Shown here in pieces: positions 1-8,709 of a DNA stretch of 64,000 nucleotides; within the stretch, counting starts at the first letter, position 1; each line of letters opens with the position of its first letter. The translations under genes were made by a program, and so were the position numbers. Origin of the DNA: Chitinophagaceae bacterium (GTDB lineage Bacteria; Bacteroidota; Bacteroidia; Chitinophagales; Chitinophagaceae); assembly GCA_947381435.1 (NCBI GenBank), contig CANCVE010000004.1:43544-107543 (forward strand), read 5' to 3'. The notes beneath the pieces were generated by a model. The model searched no databases. It had not been told where the DNA came from and saw only the letters and a program-made list of their open reading frames with translations.

Positions 1-788
1 ATAATAGTGGATAAAAGTAATAGTTTCATTTTTTTTGTTTAGATATAGTAATAAATTTTTTTTCAAAGGTGCAGAAGAAATATGAATAAATACAACACTT
101 ACTTTTTACCTCTGTCGGTATTTCCCCACTCGCCGATGTTGGGTGTTCTTCACCAACATCATAAATGCCATTTATTCACTTCCTCTTATTTGAAGTTGTT
201 GGTGAAGAACACCCAACAACAGCGAGTATTAATATTCCAATTTCTAAAAGCTTTATAGTCAGGTCTTCTTATCGTTTCAAATTTCTATCACCCATTTCCT
301 TTCTATCTTCCAAAGGTGTAAGTAAACTGCCAATAAATAAAATATATTTTTCACTACAGTGATTAAATGATGCACTTATTGAACTGATATGCCTAAAGAA
401 AGCCTAATTCAAAAAAGCAATTTTCTGTAAAGAAGCATTCTCCTACCCAAGAAGGGGCACTCTGTTTCCTTGCCGTGTGGATAAGTCTGCACCCTGACTG
501 GACAGTAAAACGCCTGTCAACAAAGGTCAGGATTAAGGATAAATCCGTCATAAAAAACAGGAATAAAAGTTCAGGTGTAAACCCAATTTAGTAATAACAA
601 AAAAAGTGTAAAAATGAGTAGGAATAAGGATCCCGGTTGACAATGAAAGGCAGGAATAAAGGCAGCTTCTGTAACACATTTTTAGGGTTACGAATTTTGC
701 CCTATCCTTGCCTTACTAACAAAACAAAAGGTGACATCAAAAAGTAGTTTTTAACCCCAAAATGTGTCAACCTTTTTTAGGAAGGGTC
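1..788. other. Gene-poor segment at window start
   Basis: No convincing gene is visible. A 65-codon open frame at 165-362 overlaps the right arm of an inverted repeat and has no recognisable domain, so it was not called. From about 420 to 760 the sequence is a patchwork with no long frame and looks like decayed intergenic DNA. The only clear structures are the inverted repeat at 137-218 and the tandem array that begins at 789. Confidence 0.6.
137..218. repeat. 22-bp perfect inverted repeat
   Basis: Bases 137-158 and 197-218 are exact reverse complements (core GTTGGGTGTTCTTCACCAAC), separated by 38 bases. Each arm is itself partly symmetric (GTTGG...CCAAC), so the locus could fold as one large or two small hairpins. 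There is no T-tract, so a simple terminator is unlikely. It may be a remnant of a small dispersed hairpin element. Confidence 0.7.
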
Positions 789-1103
789 ACTCCGACCAAA
801 GAGAACGATACTCCGACCAAAGAGAAAGGTTCTCCGACCAAAGAGAACGATACTCCGACAAAAGAGAACGATACTCCGACAAAAGAGAACGATTCTCCGA
901 CCAAAGAGAACGATACTCCGACTAAAGAGAAAGATCCTCCGACCAAAGAGAAAGGTTCTCCGACCAAAGAGAACGATACTCCGACAAAAGAGAAAGGTTC
1001 TCCGACACAAGAGAAAGATTCTCCGACTAAAGAGAAAGGTTCTCCGACCCAAGAGAAAGATTCTCCGACTAAAGAGAAAGATACTCCGACTAAAGAGATT
1101 AAT
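789..1103. repeat. 15 x 21-bp tandem array (Pro-Thr-Lys-Glu heptads if translated)
   Basis: Fifteen contiguous 21-bp units, each built on ACTCCGACCAAAGAGAA plus a variable GAT or GGT end. In the plus frame from 762 to 1106 this reads as 15 heptapeptides of type TPTKEND, TPTKEKG or SPTQEKD after a nine-residue lead, then a stop. Because 21 is a multiple of three and the unit contains no stop, the array is also open in two minus-strand frames, so the open frame is not evidence of a gene. No signal peptide, other domain or obvious promoter goes with it. Degenerate units continue to about 1175. Five other arrays in the window share the 21/42-bp (once 41-bp) period. Confidence 0.85.
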
Positions 1104-1348
1104 TGACTAAAGAATAAGACTCACAGACACAAGAGAAGTTCTGATTGACTAAAGAGTAAGACTCACAGAATAAACAGCAAAAAATACAAATATAAAAATT
1201 GCAATAGGATTCCTGTCACAATTCAGGACATTCTATTTAACTCAGAAATGCTTTTTGTTTATCTATTGTGTCGATTATATAATTATTTTTTCATTCAATA
1301 AAAACATCATAGTTTCACCACCTAAACATTACACTTAAATAAAGCTTT

Positions 1349-2479
1349 ATGAAAACAACACAACTACACTTTATAAATGGTGCATGGCAAGATGCTTCTC
1401 CATCATTGCAAGTAGCACCACAATTGGTTTTGGCTTTTGGCGATACTGCATTGGTAGGCGATTCGGAAATATATGAATATCTGAAAGGAAAGTTCTCGAA
1501 TGCAAACATTGTTTTGGCATCTACATCGGGCGAAATATTGGGTAATGAATTGTTTGATGAAACCGTTGCTGTTACGGCCATTCAGTTTGAGAATACGGAA
1601 ATTAAAGCAGTAGAAACCAACTTCTCTGAACATGAAAATAGTTTTGAAGTAGGTAAGTTTTTGATGAATGAATTACTAGCGGATGATTTAACTTCTGTAT
1701 TGGTTATTTCTGATGGAGGGCTAATTAATGGTAGTGAATTGGTAAGTGGACTAAACGAAAATAAGCCAGAACATGTATTGGTTACTGGTGGGTTAGCTGG
1801 TGATGCTGCCCGCTTTAAACAAACCTTTGTAGGCTTAAATGAAGTAGGCTCTGTAGGTAAGATTGTGGCAATTGGGTTTTATGGTTCTAATATACATGTT
1901 GGGCATAGTTCTTTTGGTGGTTGGGACGAATTTGGAAGGGAACGTGTGGTAACAAAAAGCGAGAAAAATGTGTTATATGAATTGGATAACGAAAGTGCCT
2001 TGGATTTGTATAAAGAATACCTCGGTCCGTATGTAGACGAGCTACCAGGTTCGGCTTTATTATTCCCTTTGTCAATTAAAATTGATGATGAAAATATCAA
2101 CTTAGTGCGTACAATATTGTCAATAGATGAAGTAGAGAAATCGATGACTTTTGCTGGAAACTTGCCGGTGGGCAGCAAAGTTCGCTTGATGAAGGCAAAT
2201 TTTGATAAGCTAATCAACGCATCAACTGATGCTGCAACAGAATCCTTGATTGAGAAGAAAGCGCCAGAATTAGCCATTCTAATTAGTTGTGTAGGAAGGA
2301 AACTGGTATTGCAAGAGCGCACTGTAGAAGAGGTAGAAGCAGCTAGAAAGATATTTGGAGATGCTACTGCCATCACAGGATTCTACTCTTATGGAGAAAT
2401 TTCTCCATTTAATCCAAATACTAAGTGCGAATTGCACAATCAAACAATGACAATCACAACATTTACCGAAACAACTTAG
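1349..2479 (+). CDS. FIST domain sensory protein
   Basis: 376 aa cytosolic protein with the two-part FIST architecture: a FIST_N region in about the first 200 residues (FGDTALVGDSE and LASTSGEILG near the start, VTGGLAGDAARF near 145-160) and a FIST_C region in the second half (near GPYVDELPGSALLFPL, ending with FYSYGEISPF). FIST domains are known as putative small-ligand, probably amino-acid, sensors that work with signalling domains. No output domain is fused here. The hybrid histidine kinase begins 93 bases downstream in the same direction, so the two probably form a sensor-kinase pair. The ligand cannot be read from sequence. Confidence 0.88.
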   Translation: MKTTQLHFINGAWQDASPSLQVAPQLVLAFGDTALVGDSEIYEYLKGKFSNANIVLASTSGEILGNELFDETVAVTAIQFENTEIKAVETNFSEHENSFEVGKFLMNELLADDLTSVLVISDGGLINGSELVSGLNENKPEHVLVTGGLAGDAARFKQTFVGLNEVGSVGKIVAIGFYGSNIHVGHSSFGGWDEFGRERVVTKSEKNVLYELDNESALDLYKEYLGPYVDELPGSALLFPLSIKIDDENINLVRTILSIDEVEKSMTFAGNLPVGSKVRLMKANFDKLINASTDAATESLIEKKAPELAILISCVGRKLVLQERTVEEVEAARKIFGDATAITGFYSYGEISPFNPNTKCELHNQTMTITTFTETT

Positions 2480-2572
2480 AATGTGTTTTGAAACAGATTG
2501 ATAAATGAAAGGAAGAATTGTAAATTTTACTAGATTGTCCTTTCATTCAAATCATATAATCATAATAAGAAT

Positions 2573-4087
2573 ATGGCATTGCATAAAATAATAGACAATC
2601 TTTTAGCAAAGCATTTCCAAGAAGGATATGACAAGGACGATAAGAACTTCATTAAGTTCTTAGAGGCAGTTTCTAGTCATTATAACACATTCGAGCGTGA
2701 CAAGAAGATTACAGAACATGCGTTTACTATTAGCGAGAAAGAGTATGTAAATGTTACTGAAAACCTAAAAGCGCAAAATGAAATTACTAAGAAGTCTATT
2801 GAAAAATTGAAGGATGCCATCATTCATCTTTCTCCACATAGGGCAACTGCATTTAAACAACATGATAGTGACGATGATAATGATATTATTTCCATCATAT
2901 CTTTTCTTTCCGAATTAATTAAGAAATCAAAGGCTTTAGAATTAGATTTAATTAAAGCTAAAGAGTTTGCGGAAAAAGCAGCATTAGCTAAAAGCGAGTT
3001 TTTAAGTGTTATGAGTCATGAGATTCGTACACCATTAAATGCTATTATTGGTACAATTTCCTTGTTTAAATTTCAGGAAGGATTGGATGAACCCAAGAAG
3101 GACTTGCTACGAGTGATGGAAATCTCTTCCGAAAATTTACTTAGCCTCATCAATGATGTGCTAGACTTTAGCAAGATGGAAGAAGGGAAGATTCATTTTG
3201 CTGAAAGGGATATAGAGATAAAAGCATTCCTTAAAAACATCCGATTGGCAAATAGGGTAAGAGCCGAAGAAAAGGGCAATAACCTTAAAGTAATGCTTGA
3301 TGATGACATTCCTGACTTTGTAATTGGTGATGATTTAAGGCTCGGGCAAATATTAAATAACCTGATTTCAAATGCGGTTAAGTTTACCCGAAACGGTACT
3401 GTTACCATCACCGCTAGTTTGGAGAAAAGGACACCTGAATATATAGAACTTTACTTTGAAGTAGCTGATACGGGGATTGGTATTCCTGAAGACAAACAAA
3501 AGCTAATTTTTGAACGCTTTACACAAGCTAACAACAATATTACTAGAGAATATGGTGGTTCTGGTCTTGGGTTAACCATCATTAAAAGATTGTTGCTACT
3601 ACAAGGTAGTGAGATTCAACTTGCCAGTACGGTAGGTAAAGGATCTAAGTTCTTCTTTTACCTGAAGTTCAAGAGCAGTGATTCTAAAGCCAAGGAATTA
3701 TCGGAAGTTAGTACCCTTAAGTCAGACTTAAATGGAATTAGTATCTTGTTGGTTGAAGATGTAGAGTTTAATATTTTCGTTGCCGAAATGATGTTGGGCA
3801 ATTGGAATGCTAAAGTAGATAAGGCGGAGAACGGACATGTGGCAATAGATAAAATAAAGAATAACCATTACGACTTAGTATTAATGGATATTCAGATGCC
3901 AGTAATGGATGGCTATACTGCCACGCAAGAGATTAGAAAGTTTAATACAACGGTTCCAATTATAGCGCTTACTGCATCCATTTCTATTGATATTCAAGAA
4001 AAGGCAACCGAAGTAGGCATGAATGGATTTATTACTAAACCATTTAACCCCAATGAGTTGTTTGCCATCATTAGTAAGAACGTGTAA
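2573..4087 (+). CDS. Soluble hybrid sensor histidine kinase / response regulator
   Basis: 504 aa with no transmembrane segment. Residues 1-130 are charged and helical, probably coiled coil. The HisKA box contains LSVMSHEIRTPLNA with phospho-acceptor His149. The HATPase shows an N box (NNLISNAVKF), DTGIGIP, FERFTQ and GGSGLGLTI. A C-terminal receiver domain (about 388-504) has the acidic pair in LLVEDVEFN, phospho-acceptor Asp439 in LVLMDIQMPVMDG, a conserved Thr in ALTAS and Lys in FITKPFNP. It has no sensory domain of its own, and lies 93 bases after the FIST protein, which is the likely input. The receiver may pass phosphate to a phosphotransfer protein outside the window. Confidence 0.92.
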   Translation: MALHKIIDNLLAKHFQEGYDKDDKNFIKFLEAVSSHYNTFERDKKITEHAFTISEKEYVNVTENLKAQNEITKKSIEKLKDAIIHLSPHRATAFKQHDSDDDNDIISIISFLSELIKKSKALELDLIKAKEFAEKAALAKSEFLSVMSHEIRTPLNAIIGTISLFKFQEGLDEPKKDLLRVMEISSENLLSLINDVLDFSKMEEGKIHFAERDIEIKAFLKNIRLANRVRAEEKGNNLKVMLDDDIPDFVIGDDLRLGQILNNLISNAVKFTRNGTVTITASLEKRTPEYIELYFEVADTGIGIPEDKQKLIFERFTQANNNITREYGGSGLGLTIIKRLLLLQGSEIQLASTVGKGSKFFFYLKFKSSDSKAKELSEVSTLKSDLNGISILLVEDVEFNIFVAEMMLGNWNAKVDKAENGHVAIDKIKNNHYDLVLMDIQMPVMDGYTATQEIRKFNTTVPIIALTASISIDIQEKATEVGMNGFITKPFNPNELFAIISKNV

Positions 4088-4094
4088 AATGATT

Positions 4095-4206
4095 TAACCA
4101 CAAAGTACACAATGAAAAGAAACACAAGGTGCACTAAGTTCTTTGTTTGCTCTTTAATTTAGCCCTAGTGTACTTTGTGGAAACATTAGTGAACCTTGTG
4201 GTTAAT
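4095..4206. repeat. Dispersed hairpin element, CCACAAAG family
   Basis: Left arm TTAACCACAAAGTACACAA and right half with GTGTACTTTGTGG and CCTTGTGGTTAA are near reverse complements, giving a hairpin of about 110 bases just after the kinase stop codon. Related sequence occurs at 7829-7912 and 63579-63705. It has no coding potential. Confidence 0.65.
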
Positions 4207-4220
4207 AATATTTAGATTTC

Positions 4221-4255
4221 AATGCCCTTAATTGTAACAGATTAGGGGCTTTTTT
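4221..4255 (+). terminator. Probable rho-independent terminator
   Basis: GCCCTTAAT pairs imperfectly with ATTAGGGGC and is followed by TTTTTT. It lies 130-170 bases after the kinase gene and just before the LD-carboxypeptidase start, and would end the FIST/kinase transcript. Confidence 0.5.
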
Positions 4256-4274
4256 ATAAAAAGCATGAATCAGA

Positions 4275-5186
4275 ATGATGAATACAATTCCCCCATATCT
4301 ACAGCAAGGCGACACCATTGGAATAGTTTGTCCCTCGGGATATTTGCCTTATAACAATGCAGAAACTTGTATTGCGACTTTAAAACAATGGGGGTTTAAG
4401 GTTAAAGTGGGTAAAACCTTGGGCAATCAATTTAACTACTTTTCGGGTACCGATGAAGAAAGATTAGCCGACTTGCAATCTATGCTTGATGATAAAACTC
4501 TAAAAGCAATACTGTGTGGTAGAGGTGGGTATGGACTTAGTAGGATTATTGATTCCATGAACTTTGAATCTTTCATTCAATACCCCAAATGGATAATTGG
4601 GTTTAGCGATATAACTATTCTTCATGCCCACATTAATAAACATTTTGGAATAGCAACTATGCACGCCCCAATGGCTGCTGCTTTTAATGATAGAGGCTTT
4701 GAAAACGAATATGTACAATCATTGAAGCAAGTGTTAGTAGGTGAAGAAATTAGCTACTCTTGCGCTGCACATCCGCTAAATAAAACGGGGAATGCACAAG
4801 GAGAGCTCATTGGAGGAAACCTAACTATTATTGCTCACTTGATTGGCTCAAATTCAGGGTATGATACTACCAGAAAGATTCTTTTCATGGAAGACATTGG
4901 AGAATATCTATACAATATAGATCGTTTATTTATTCAACTAAAAAGAAGTGGTCTATTACATAATCTTGCTGCATTAGTGATTGGTGGATTCACTGACATG
5001 AAAGATACCATCATTCCTTATGGCAGTGATGTATATTCTATCATTCATGAACACCTTTCAAGTTATGATTATCCAGTTTGCTTTGGTTTCCCTGTAGGTC
5101 ATCAAACCAATAATTACGCATTAAAAGTAGGAGGCGTATATCAGTTGAGTGTAACAGACAATGAAGTGGTTCTTAAAGAAAGATAG
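4275..5186 (+). CDS. LD-carboxypeptidase (peptidase family S66, LdcA/MccF-like)
   Basis: 303 aa, the usual length for the family. The N-terminal domain starts GDTIGIVCPSG, followed by a GRGGYG loop (near residue 79) and the nucleophile elbow WIIGFSDIT with Ser111. The C-terminal domain has GGNLT, a conserved acidic segment (MEDIGE, DRLF) and His276 in GFPVGHQTNN, which completes the Ser-Glu-His triad known for S66 enzymes. The family hydrolyses the L,D bond of murein tetrapeptides during recycling, or cleaves microcin C-type substrates; context does not separate the two. A second ATG lies one codon downstream (4278). Confidence 0.9.
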   Translation: MMNTIPPYLQQGDTIGIVCPSGYLPYNNAETCIATLKQWGFKVKVGKTLGNQFNYFSGTDEERLADLQSMLDDKTLKAILCGRGGYGLSRIIDSMNFESFIQYPKWIIGFSDITILHAHINKHFGIATMHAPMAAAFNDRGFENEYVQSLKQVLVGEEISYSCAAHPLNKTGNAQGELIGGNLTIIAHLIGSNSGYDTTRKILFMEDIGEYLYNIDRLFIQLKRSGLLHNLAALVIGGFTDMKDTIIPYGSDVYSIIHEHLSSYDYPVCFGFPVGHQTNNYALKVGGVYQLSVTDNEVVLKER

Positions 5187-5273
5187 TAGATATTAGTTAG
5201 TGGATATTAGTTAGGAGATATTATTTGTACACGACACAATTAATATCTCCTATCTAATATATACTAGCTAAAC
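5187..5273. repeat. Heptamer-type inverted array between convergent genes
   Basis: Two AT-rich arms made of 7-bp steps: a left arm repeating GATATTAGTTAG (14-bp spacing) and a right arm with TATCTCCTATCTAATATATA. They are near reverse complements and would fold into a hairpin. It lies exactly between the stops of the LD-carboxypeptidase (+) and the xylosidase (-), so it may end transcription from both sides. Confidence 0.6.
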
Positions 5274-6950
5274 TTACTTCTCTATTCTAAACCAATCATA
5301 ATCTGCATAACCTGTCTCATAAGTTTTGCCATGACGTGTAGCAAATATGCCCACTTTGGCACCTACCCACTTACCTTTCTTAGCTTCAAACGCTTCTCCT
5401 ATTGGTTTGTAAGTAATACCATCCTCACTATAGCTAAAGTTGCACAGTGCATTGCCATAATCTGTATTCTCTGCATTATGTACTTGTTTATTATCTGGTG
5501 CAGCATTGGTTATGTTAACTTTAAAGTATAGGGTTTCGCTATTTACAACAACATTTCCAATCTTCTGTTCACCTTTACCATGTTCCGCATCAATACATTT
5601 GGTTTGAGAAACAACCAGTCCTTGCGGTGTCTTTTTTACTGATAAGTAGGAGTAATCAATACCTGTTACGATAATACCAGTCTCTTCATCATCCGTTCTA
5701 GGAGTAAAGGTAAACTTAGTGCTAGCCGTGAAGTTAGGTGCTGGGAATTTCTGTGTCAACAAGTTAGGCACTTGCCAAAAGTTATTTGAACCCTCTGGAA
5801 CAGGCACATTATACAAACGGATAAACCCATAGCTTCTGCCCGCAGGAAAACCAAAGTTGCTTTTAGGGTTTGCATTCCACTGCCACTGAAGACCAAGTTT
5901 GCTCTCATTGAATTCATCACTTTCTACTGGTGTAGCTATTGGATACACTTTACCTACATTAGGTTTCTTATAGCTTTGTACTGGTTCGCCTATTCCGTTT
6001 CCATCTACATCTACGCCCATCATTGGCCAATCGTTCACCCATTTTACTGGCTCTAGGTGGGCTATTCTACCATAAGTATCTTTATCTTGAAAGTGAATAA
6101 ACCAACTCTCACCAGTTTGCGTATCTACCCATCCCCCTTGGTGAGGGCCATTGGTAATCGATTTACCTTGCTCTAAAACAATCTTTTGTTCATAAGGTCC
6201 ATAAATATTTTTACTCCTCATGGCTAGTTGCCACCCCTTACCTACACCACCAGCCGGCGCCATAATGTAGTAATAACCATTGCGTTTGTATAGTTTTGGC
6301 CCTTCGAGTGTAGGGTTTTTGTCGTGACCATCTAATACTATTGCACCATCATCCAATACACGTGTGCCATCTGCACTCATTTTGTTTAGTATTAATGTGC
6401 TTTTCATACCAGCCCTACTTGCAGCTAAACCGTTTATGAGATAAGCTTCACCATCCTCATCCCAAAAAGGGCATGGGTCAATCCATCCTTTCGCTTTTTT
6501 AACTAATAAAGGCAGACTCCATGGGCCAGCAGGATTGGTTGCTTTAATCATATAAATACCTAAGTCGGGATCAGGATAATATAAATAAAACTCCCCATTA
6601 TGAAAGCGGATGGCAGGGGCCCAAACGCCACCACCATTCTGAACGGTATCAAATCTGTCATAAGGAGGTTGTAGCGTAAGTGCATTCCCGATGATAGTCC
6701 AGTTTACCAAGTCTTTAGAGTGAAGTATAGGAATACCAGGCACATAATTGAAGCTAGATGCTACCAAATAATAATCATCACCAACACGAATTACATCAGG
6801 ATCTGAATAGTCGGCATGGATAATTGGGTTTTTAAAAGTACCATCTCCATTATCGGCAACCCAAACTTTAGATACGTAGTTGGAGGGCTTTTGAGCATTA
6901 GAAATGTAGGTTGAGGAGAATAGAATGACTAAAGCAATTAATTTTTTCAT
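5274..6950 (-). CDS. Secreted glycoside hydrolase family 43 (beta-xylosidase / arabinofuranosidase type)
   Basis: 558 aa with a signal peptide (MKKLIALVILFSSTYISNAQ). The five-bladed GH43 propeller shows the three expected acids: Asp50 in DYSDPDVIR (base), Asp158 in GWIDPCPFWD (pKa modulator) and Glu216 in PTLEGPKL (acid). After about residue 345 comes a beta-sandwich domain like that of GH43 xylosidases (SDEFNESKLGLQWQWN). It probably removes xylose or arabinose from plant oligosaccharides in the periplasm. No SusCD pair or other polysaccharide-utilisation gene lies beside it, so it seems to be an isolated enzyme. Confidence 0.9.
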   Translation of the reverse strand: MKKLIALVILFSSTYISNAQKPSNYVSKVWVADNGDGTFKNPIIHADYSDPDVIRVGDDYYLVASSFNYVPGIPILHSKDLVNWTIIGNALTLQPPYDRFDTVQNGGGVWAPAIRFHNGEFYLYYPDPDLGIYMIKATNPAGPWSLPLLVKKAKGWIDPCPFWDEDGEAYLINGLAASRAGMKSTLILNKMSADGTRVLDDGAIVLDGHDKNPTLEGPKLYKRNGYYYIMAPAGGVGKGWQLAMRSKNIYGPYEQKIVLEQGKSITNGPHQGGWVDTQTGESWFIHFQDKDTYGRIAHLEPVKWVNDWPMMGVDVDGNGIGEPVQSYKKPNVGKVYPIATPVESDEFNESKLGLQWQWNANPKSNFGFPAGRSYGFIRLYNVPVPEGSNNFWQVPNLLTQKFPAPNFTASTKFTFTPRTDDEETGIIVTGIDYSYLSVKKTPQGLVVSQTKCIDAEHGKGEQKIGNVVVNSETLYFKVNITNAAPDNKQVHNAENTDYGNALCNFSYSEDGITYKPIGEAFEAKKGKWVGAKVGIFATRHGKTYETGYADYDWFRIEK

Positions 6951-7034
6951 TGAAGCCTGTTGTTTAAAACGTTATTATTTTTCTGTAAAACTAATAAATC
7001 TTGATTGATTATGATTAATTAGGTTTAATTGGAT

Positions 7035-7118
7035 GCATAAAAGATTTTCGCTTTTAAGACGCATTGATATGCGTCTCTACATTCGCAACATAATTTATAA
7101 AGCGAAAAACTTTTATGC
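7035..7118. repeat. Nested hairpin element
   Basis: Outer arms 7035-7054 (GCATAAAAGATTTTCGCTTT) and 7099-7118 are reverse complements with one mismatch in 20. Inside is a second palindrome, AGACGCA...TGCGTCT at 7057-7076. It sits in the upstream regions of the xylosidase, downstream of the VOC gene. It resembles small non-coding hairpin elements dispersed in Bacteroidota genomes and contains no gene. Confidence 0.75.
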
Positions 7119-7177
7119 GCCCGTTTAATTTGTATTCAGAAGTTTTTCAATAGAGGACGACGTACTGTTACTAATAA

Positions 7178-7567
7178 TTAGTTTTCATACAATTCTAAAG
7201 GCAAATCATCGGGATCTTTAAAGAAAAAGAACTTCTTATTAGTAGATTCATCTACTCTAATAGGTTCACATTCTATTCCTGATAACTCTAATTGCAACTT
7301 TGCTTCGCTAATATTATCAACAGTAAAAGCCAAATGCCTCAAACCCATGGCTTCTGGTCTGGTTGGTCTTAGTGCTGGAGAAGGAAAGGAAAATAATTCG
7401 ATGGTATAATGTCCATTCAAGGATAAGTCTAGTTTATAGCTATCCCTTTCTTGTCTGTAAATCTCTTGGTCAATGTTAAAGCCAAGTATCTGTGTGTAGA
7501 AGTGTTTGCTTTTTTCGTAATTACTACAGATGATGGCAATATGATGAACTCCTTTTAATGATAGCAT
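7178..7567 (-). CDS. VOC family protein (glyoxalase I-like, YaeR/GloA2 type)
   Basis: 129 aa single vicinal-oxygen-chelate unit made of two beta-alpha-beta-beta-beta halves. Likely metal ligands are His9 (GVHHIAI), Glu57 (YTIELFSF), His78 (GLRHLAF) and Glu125 (PLELYEN), the normal HEHE pattern. The closest subfamily by motif is the YaeR / SMU1112c group, whose substrate is not known. Monocistronic, with repeat elements on both sides. Confidence 0.85.
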   Translation of the reverse strand: MLSLKGVHHIAIICSNYEKSKHFYTQILGFNIDQEIYRQERDSYKLDLSLNGHYTIELFSFPSPALRPTRPEAMGLRHLAFTVDNISEAKLQLELSGIECEPIRVDESTNKKFFFFKDPDDLPLELYEN

Positions 7568-7659
7568 ATTCTTATATTGAGATTAATAGAGGGCAAATCT
7601 ACTTTTAATGTAACTACCAAGAATGTTTTACCACAGATTTAAAAGTTGTGGGGTATTGT

Positions 7660-7825
7660 TTCCGAGTTATATAACTTATGGAGAAGTAAAGAGTTTCAAC
7701 ACATAGTTTTCATAGGCACATAGTCAACATAGGTTTAGCGTGTAAGTAGTTTGAGAAAAAGGACACATTGAGAATGCTATTTCATAGCATTGATCAACAT
7801 CTTTTGAAAGAAGTTTTATAGTGGG
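7660..7825 (+). repeat. Dispersed element, CATAGG family (copy A)
   Basis: Contains the ordered blocks TTATATAACTTATGGAGAAG, ACATAG...CATAGGCACATAG, then GAATGCTATTTCATAGCATT (a hairpin) and TTTTGAAAG. The same block order recurs at 12379-12560, twice in 17266-17575, and inverted at 36312-36530. There is no coding frame; probably a small non-autonomous or structured element. Confidence 0.7.
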
Positions 7826-7828
7826 CGT

Positions 7829-7912
7829 TAACAAGGAACACAAAGATTTTACATTGAATGAAACATACCTCCCATGTTTCAATAATACCCCCATATCCTT
7901 GTGTTCCTAGTG
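7829..7912. repeat. Dispersed hairpin element, CCACAAAG family (partial)
   Basis: Arms AAGGAACACAAAG and CCTTGTGTTCCTA are reverse complements around a loop that holds a second small palindrome (GAAACA...TGTTTC). It is downstream of the glutathione peroxidase gene on the minus strand and related to the elements at 4095 and 63579. Confidence 0.55.
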
Positions 7913-7930
7913 ATGAAATAATTCAATATT

Positions 7931-8521
7931 TTATTTCTCGATGGCTTCAATCACACGTTTATCTAAGGGAGAAAAGCCCTGATAAAAAAAGTTCGTAAGC
8001 GTTCCGTCTTCATTGATGAGGTATTTGCAAAAGTTCCAAGTAGGTTCTTTCTTGCACCAGCCATTTTTAGTTTCATCGGTAAGCCATTTATATATTTCTG
8101 TTTGATTCTCTCCTTTCAATACACTCCCTTTTTTCATTACAGGAAAAGTAACGCCGTAGTTTAGCTTGCAAAACTGTGCAATAGTAGAATCGGCATGTGG
8201 CTCTTGCCCTCTAAAGTCGTTTGATGGAAAGGCAATGATTACTAGTTTGTCCTTATACCTTTTATAAAGCGTTTCTAGTTCTTTATACTGAGCTGTGTAA
8301 CCACAATTGCTAGCAGTATTTACTAGTAATAGTTTCTTGCCTTTGTATTTTTCCAACAAAAATGTGTCGTTGTTATTTGCCATTACCTCAATAGTATAAA
8401 TGCTAGTAAGCGGGAGTTTATTATTCTGGTTTATAAGCCAAGCATCTTTAGCAGGCAATAGCTTGTTTATAAATAATAAAAAAGGATAGATGAACTTTAG
8501 AAAAGTTTGTTGAAATGTCAT
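7931..8521 (-). CDS. Glutathione peroxidase-like thiol peroxidase, membrane-anchored
   Basis: About 196 aa from the ATG at 8521; a second in-frame ATG at 8545 would add eight residues. The N-terminus has one hydrophobic segment (FLKFIYPFLLFINKLL), so the enzyme is probably anchored with the domain outside the cytosol. The peroxidase core has the catalytic Cys in VNTASNCGYTAQY, the FPSNDFRGQEP loop and the WNFCKYL segment. It is a Cys, not a selenocysteine, enzyme. Members of this class usually reduce peroxides with thioredoxin rather than glutathione. Monocistronic. Confidence 0.85.
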   Translation of the reverse strand: MTFQQTFLKFIYPFLLFINKLLPAKDAWLINQNNKLPLTSIYTIEVMANNNDTFLLEKYKGKKLLLVNTASNCGYTAQYKELETLYKRYKDKLVIIAFPSNDFRGQEPHADSTIAQFCKLNYGVTFPVMKKGSVLKGENQTEIYKWLTDETKNGWCKKEPTWNFCKYLINEDGTLTNFFYQGFSPLDKRVIEAIEK

Positions 8522-8709
8522 ACTGCTATTTGGGTAGTACAACAACCTTTAACCACAAATAGTTTTATGAAGTAAATGCGGACTCCAACGAAGTCAATTA
8601 TTACTCCCGCCTACTATCCACTAAACGCTAATATCATCCTTAACAATTTGGTTACGATGCGTTAATGATAGGGTAACATTAGTTGCGGTATTTTGACAAA
8701 CTTTAAGAA

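Noticed and set aside
165..362. 65-aa protein
   Set aside because: Overlaps the inverted-repeat arm, low-complexity, no domain.
762..1106. Repetitive protein gene
   Set aside because: The frame is open only because the 21-bp unit has no stop; two minus-strand frames are open as well, and no start signal or domain supports it. It is listed as a repeat.
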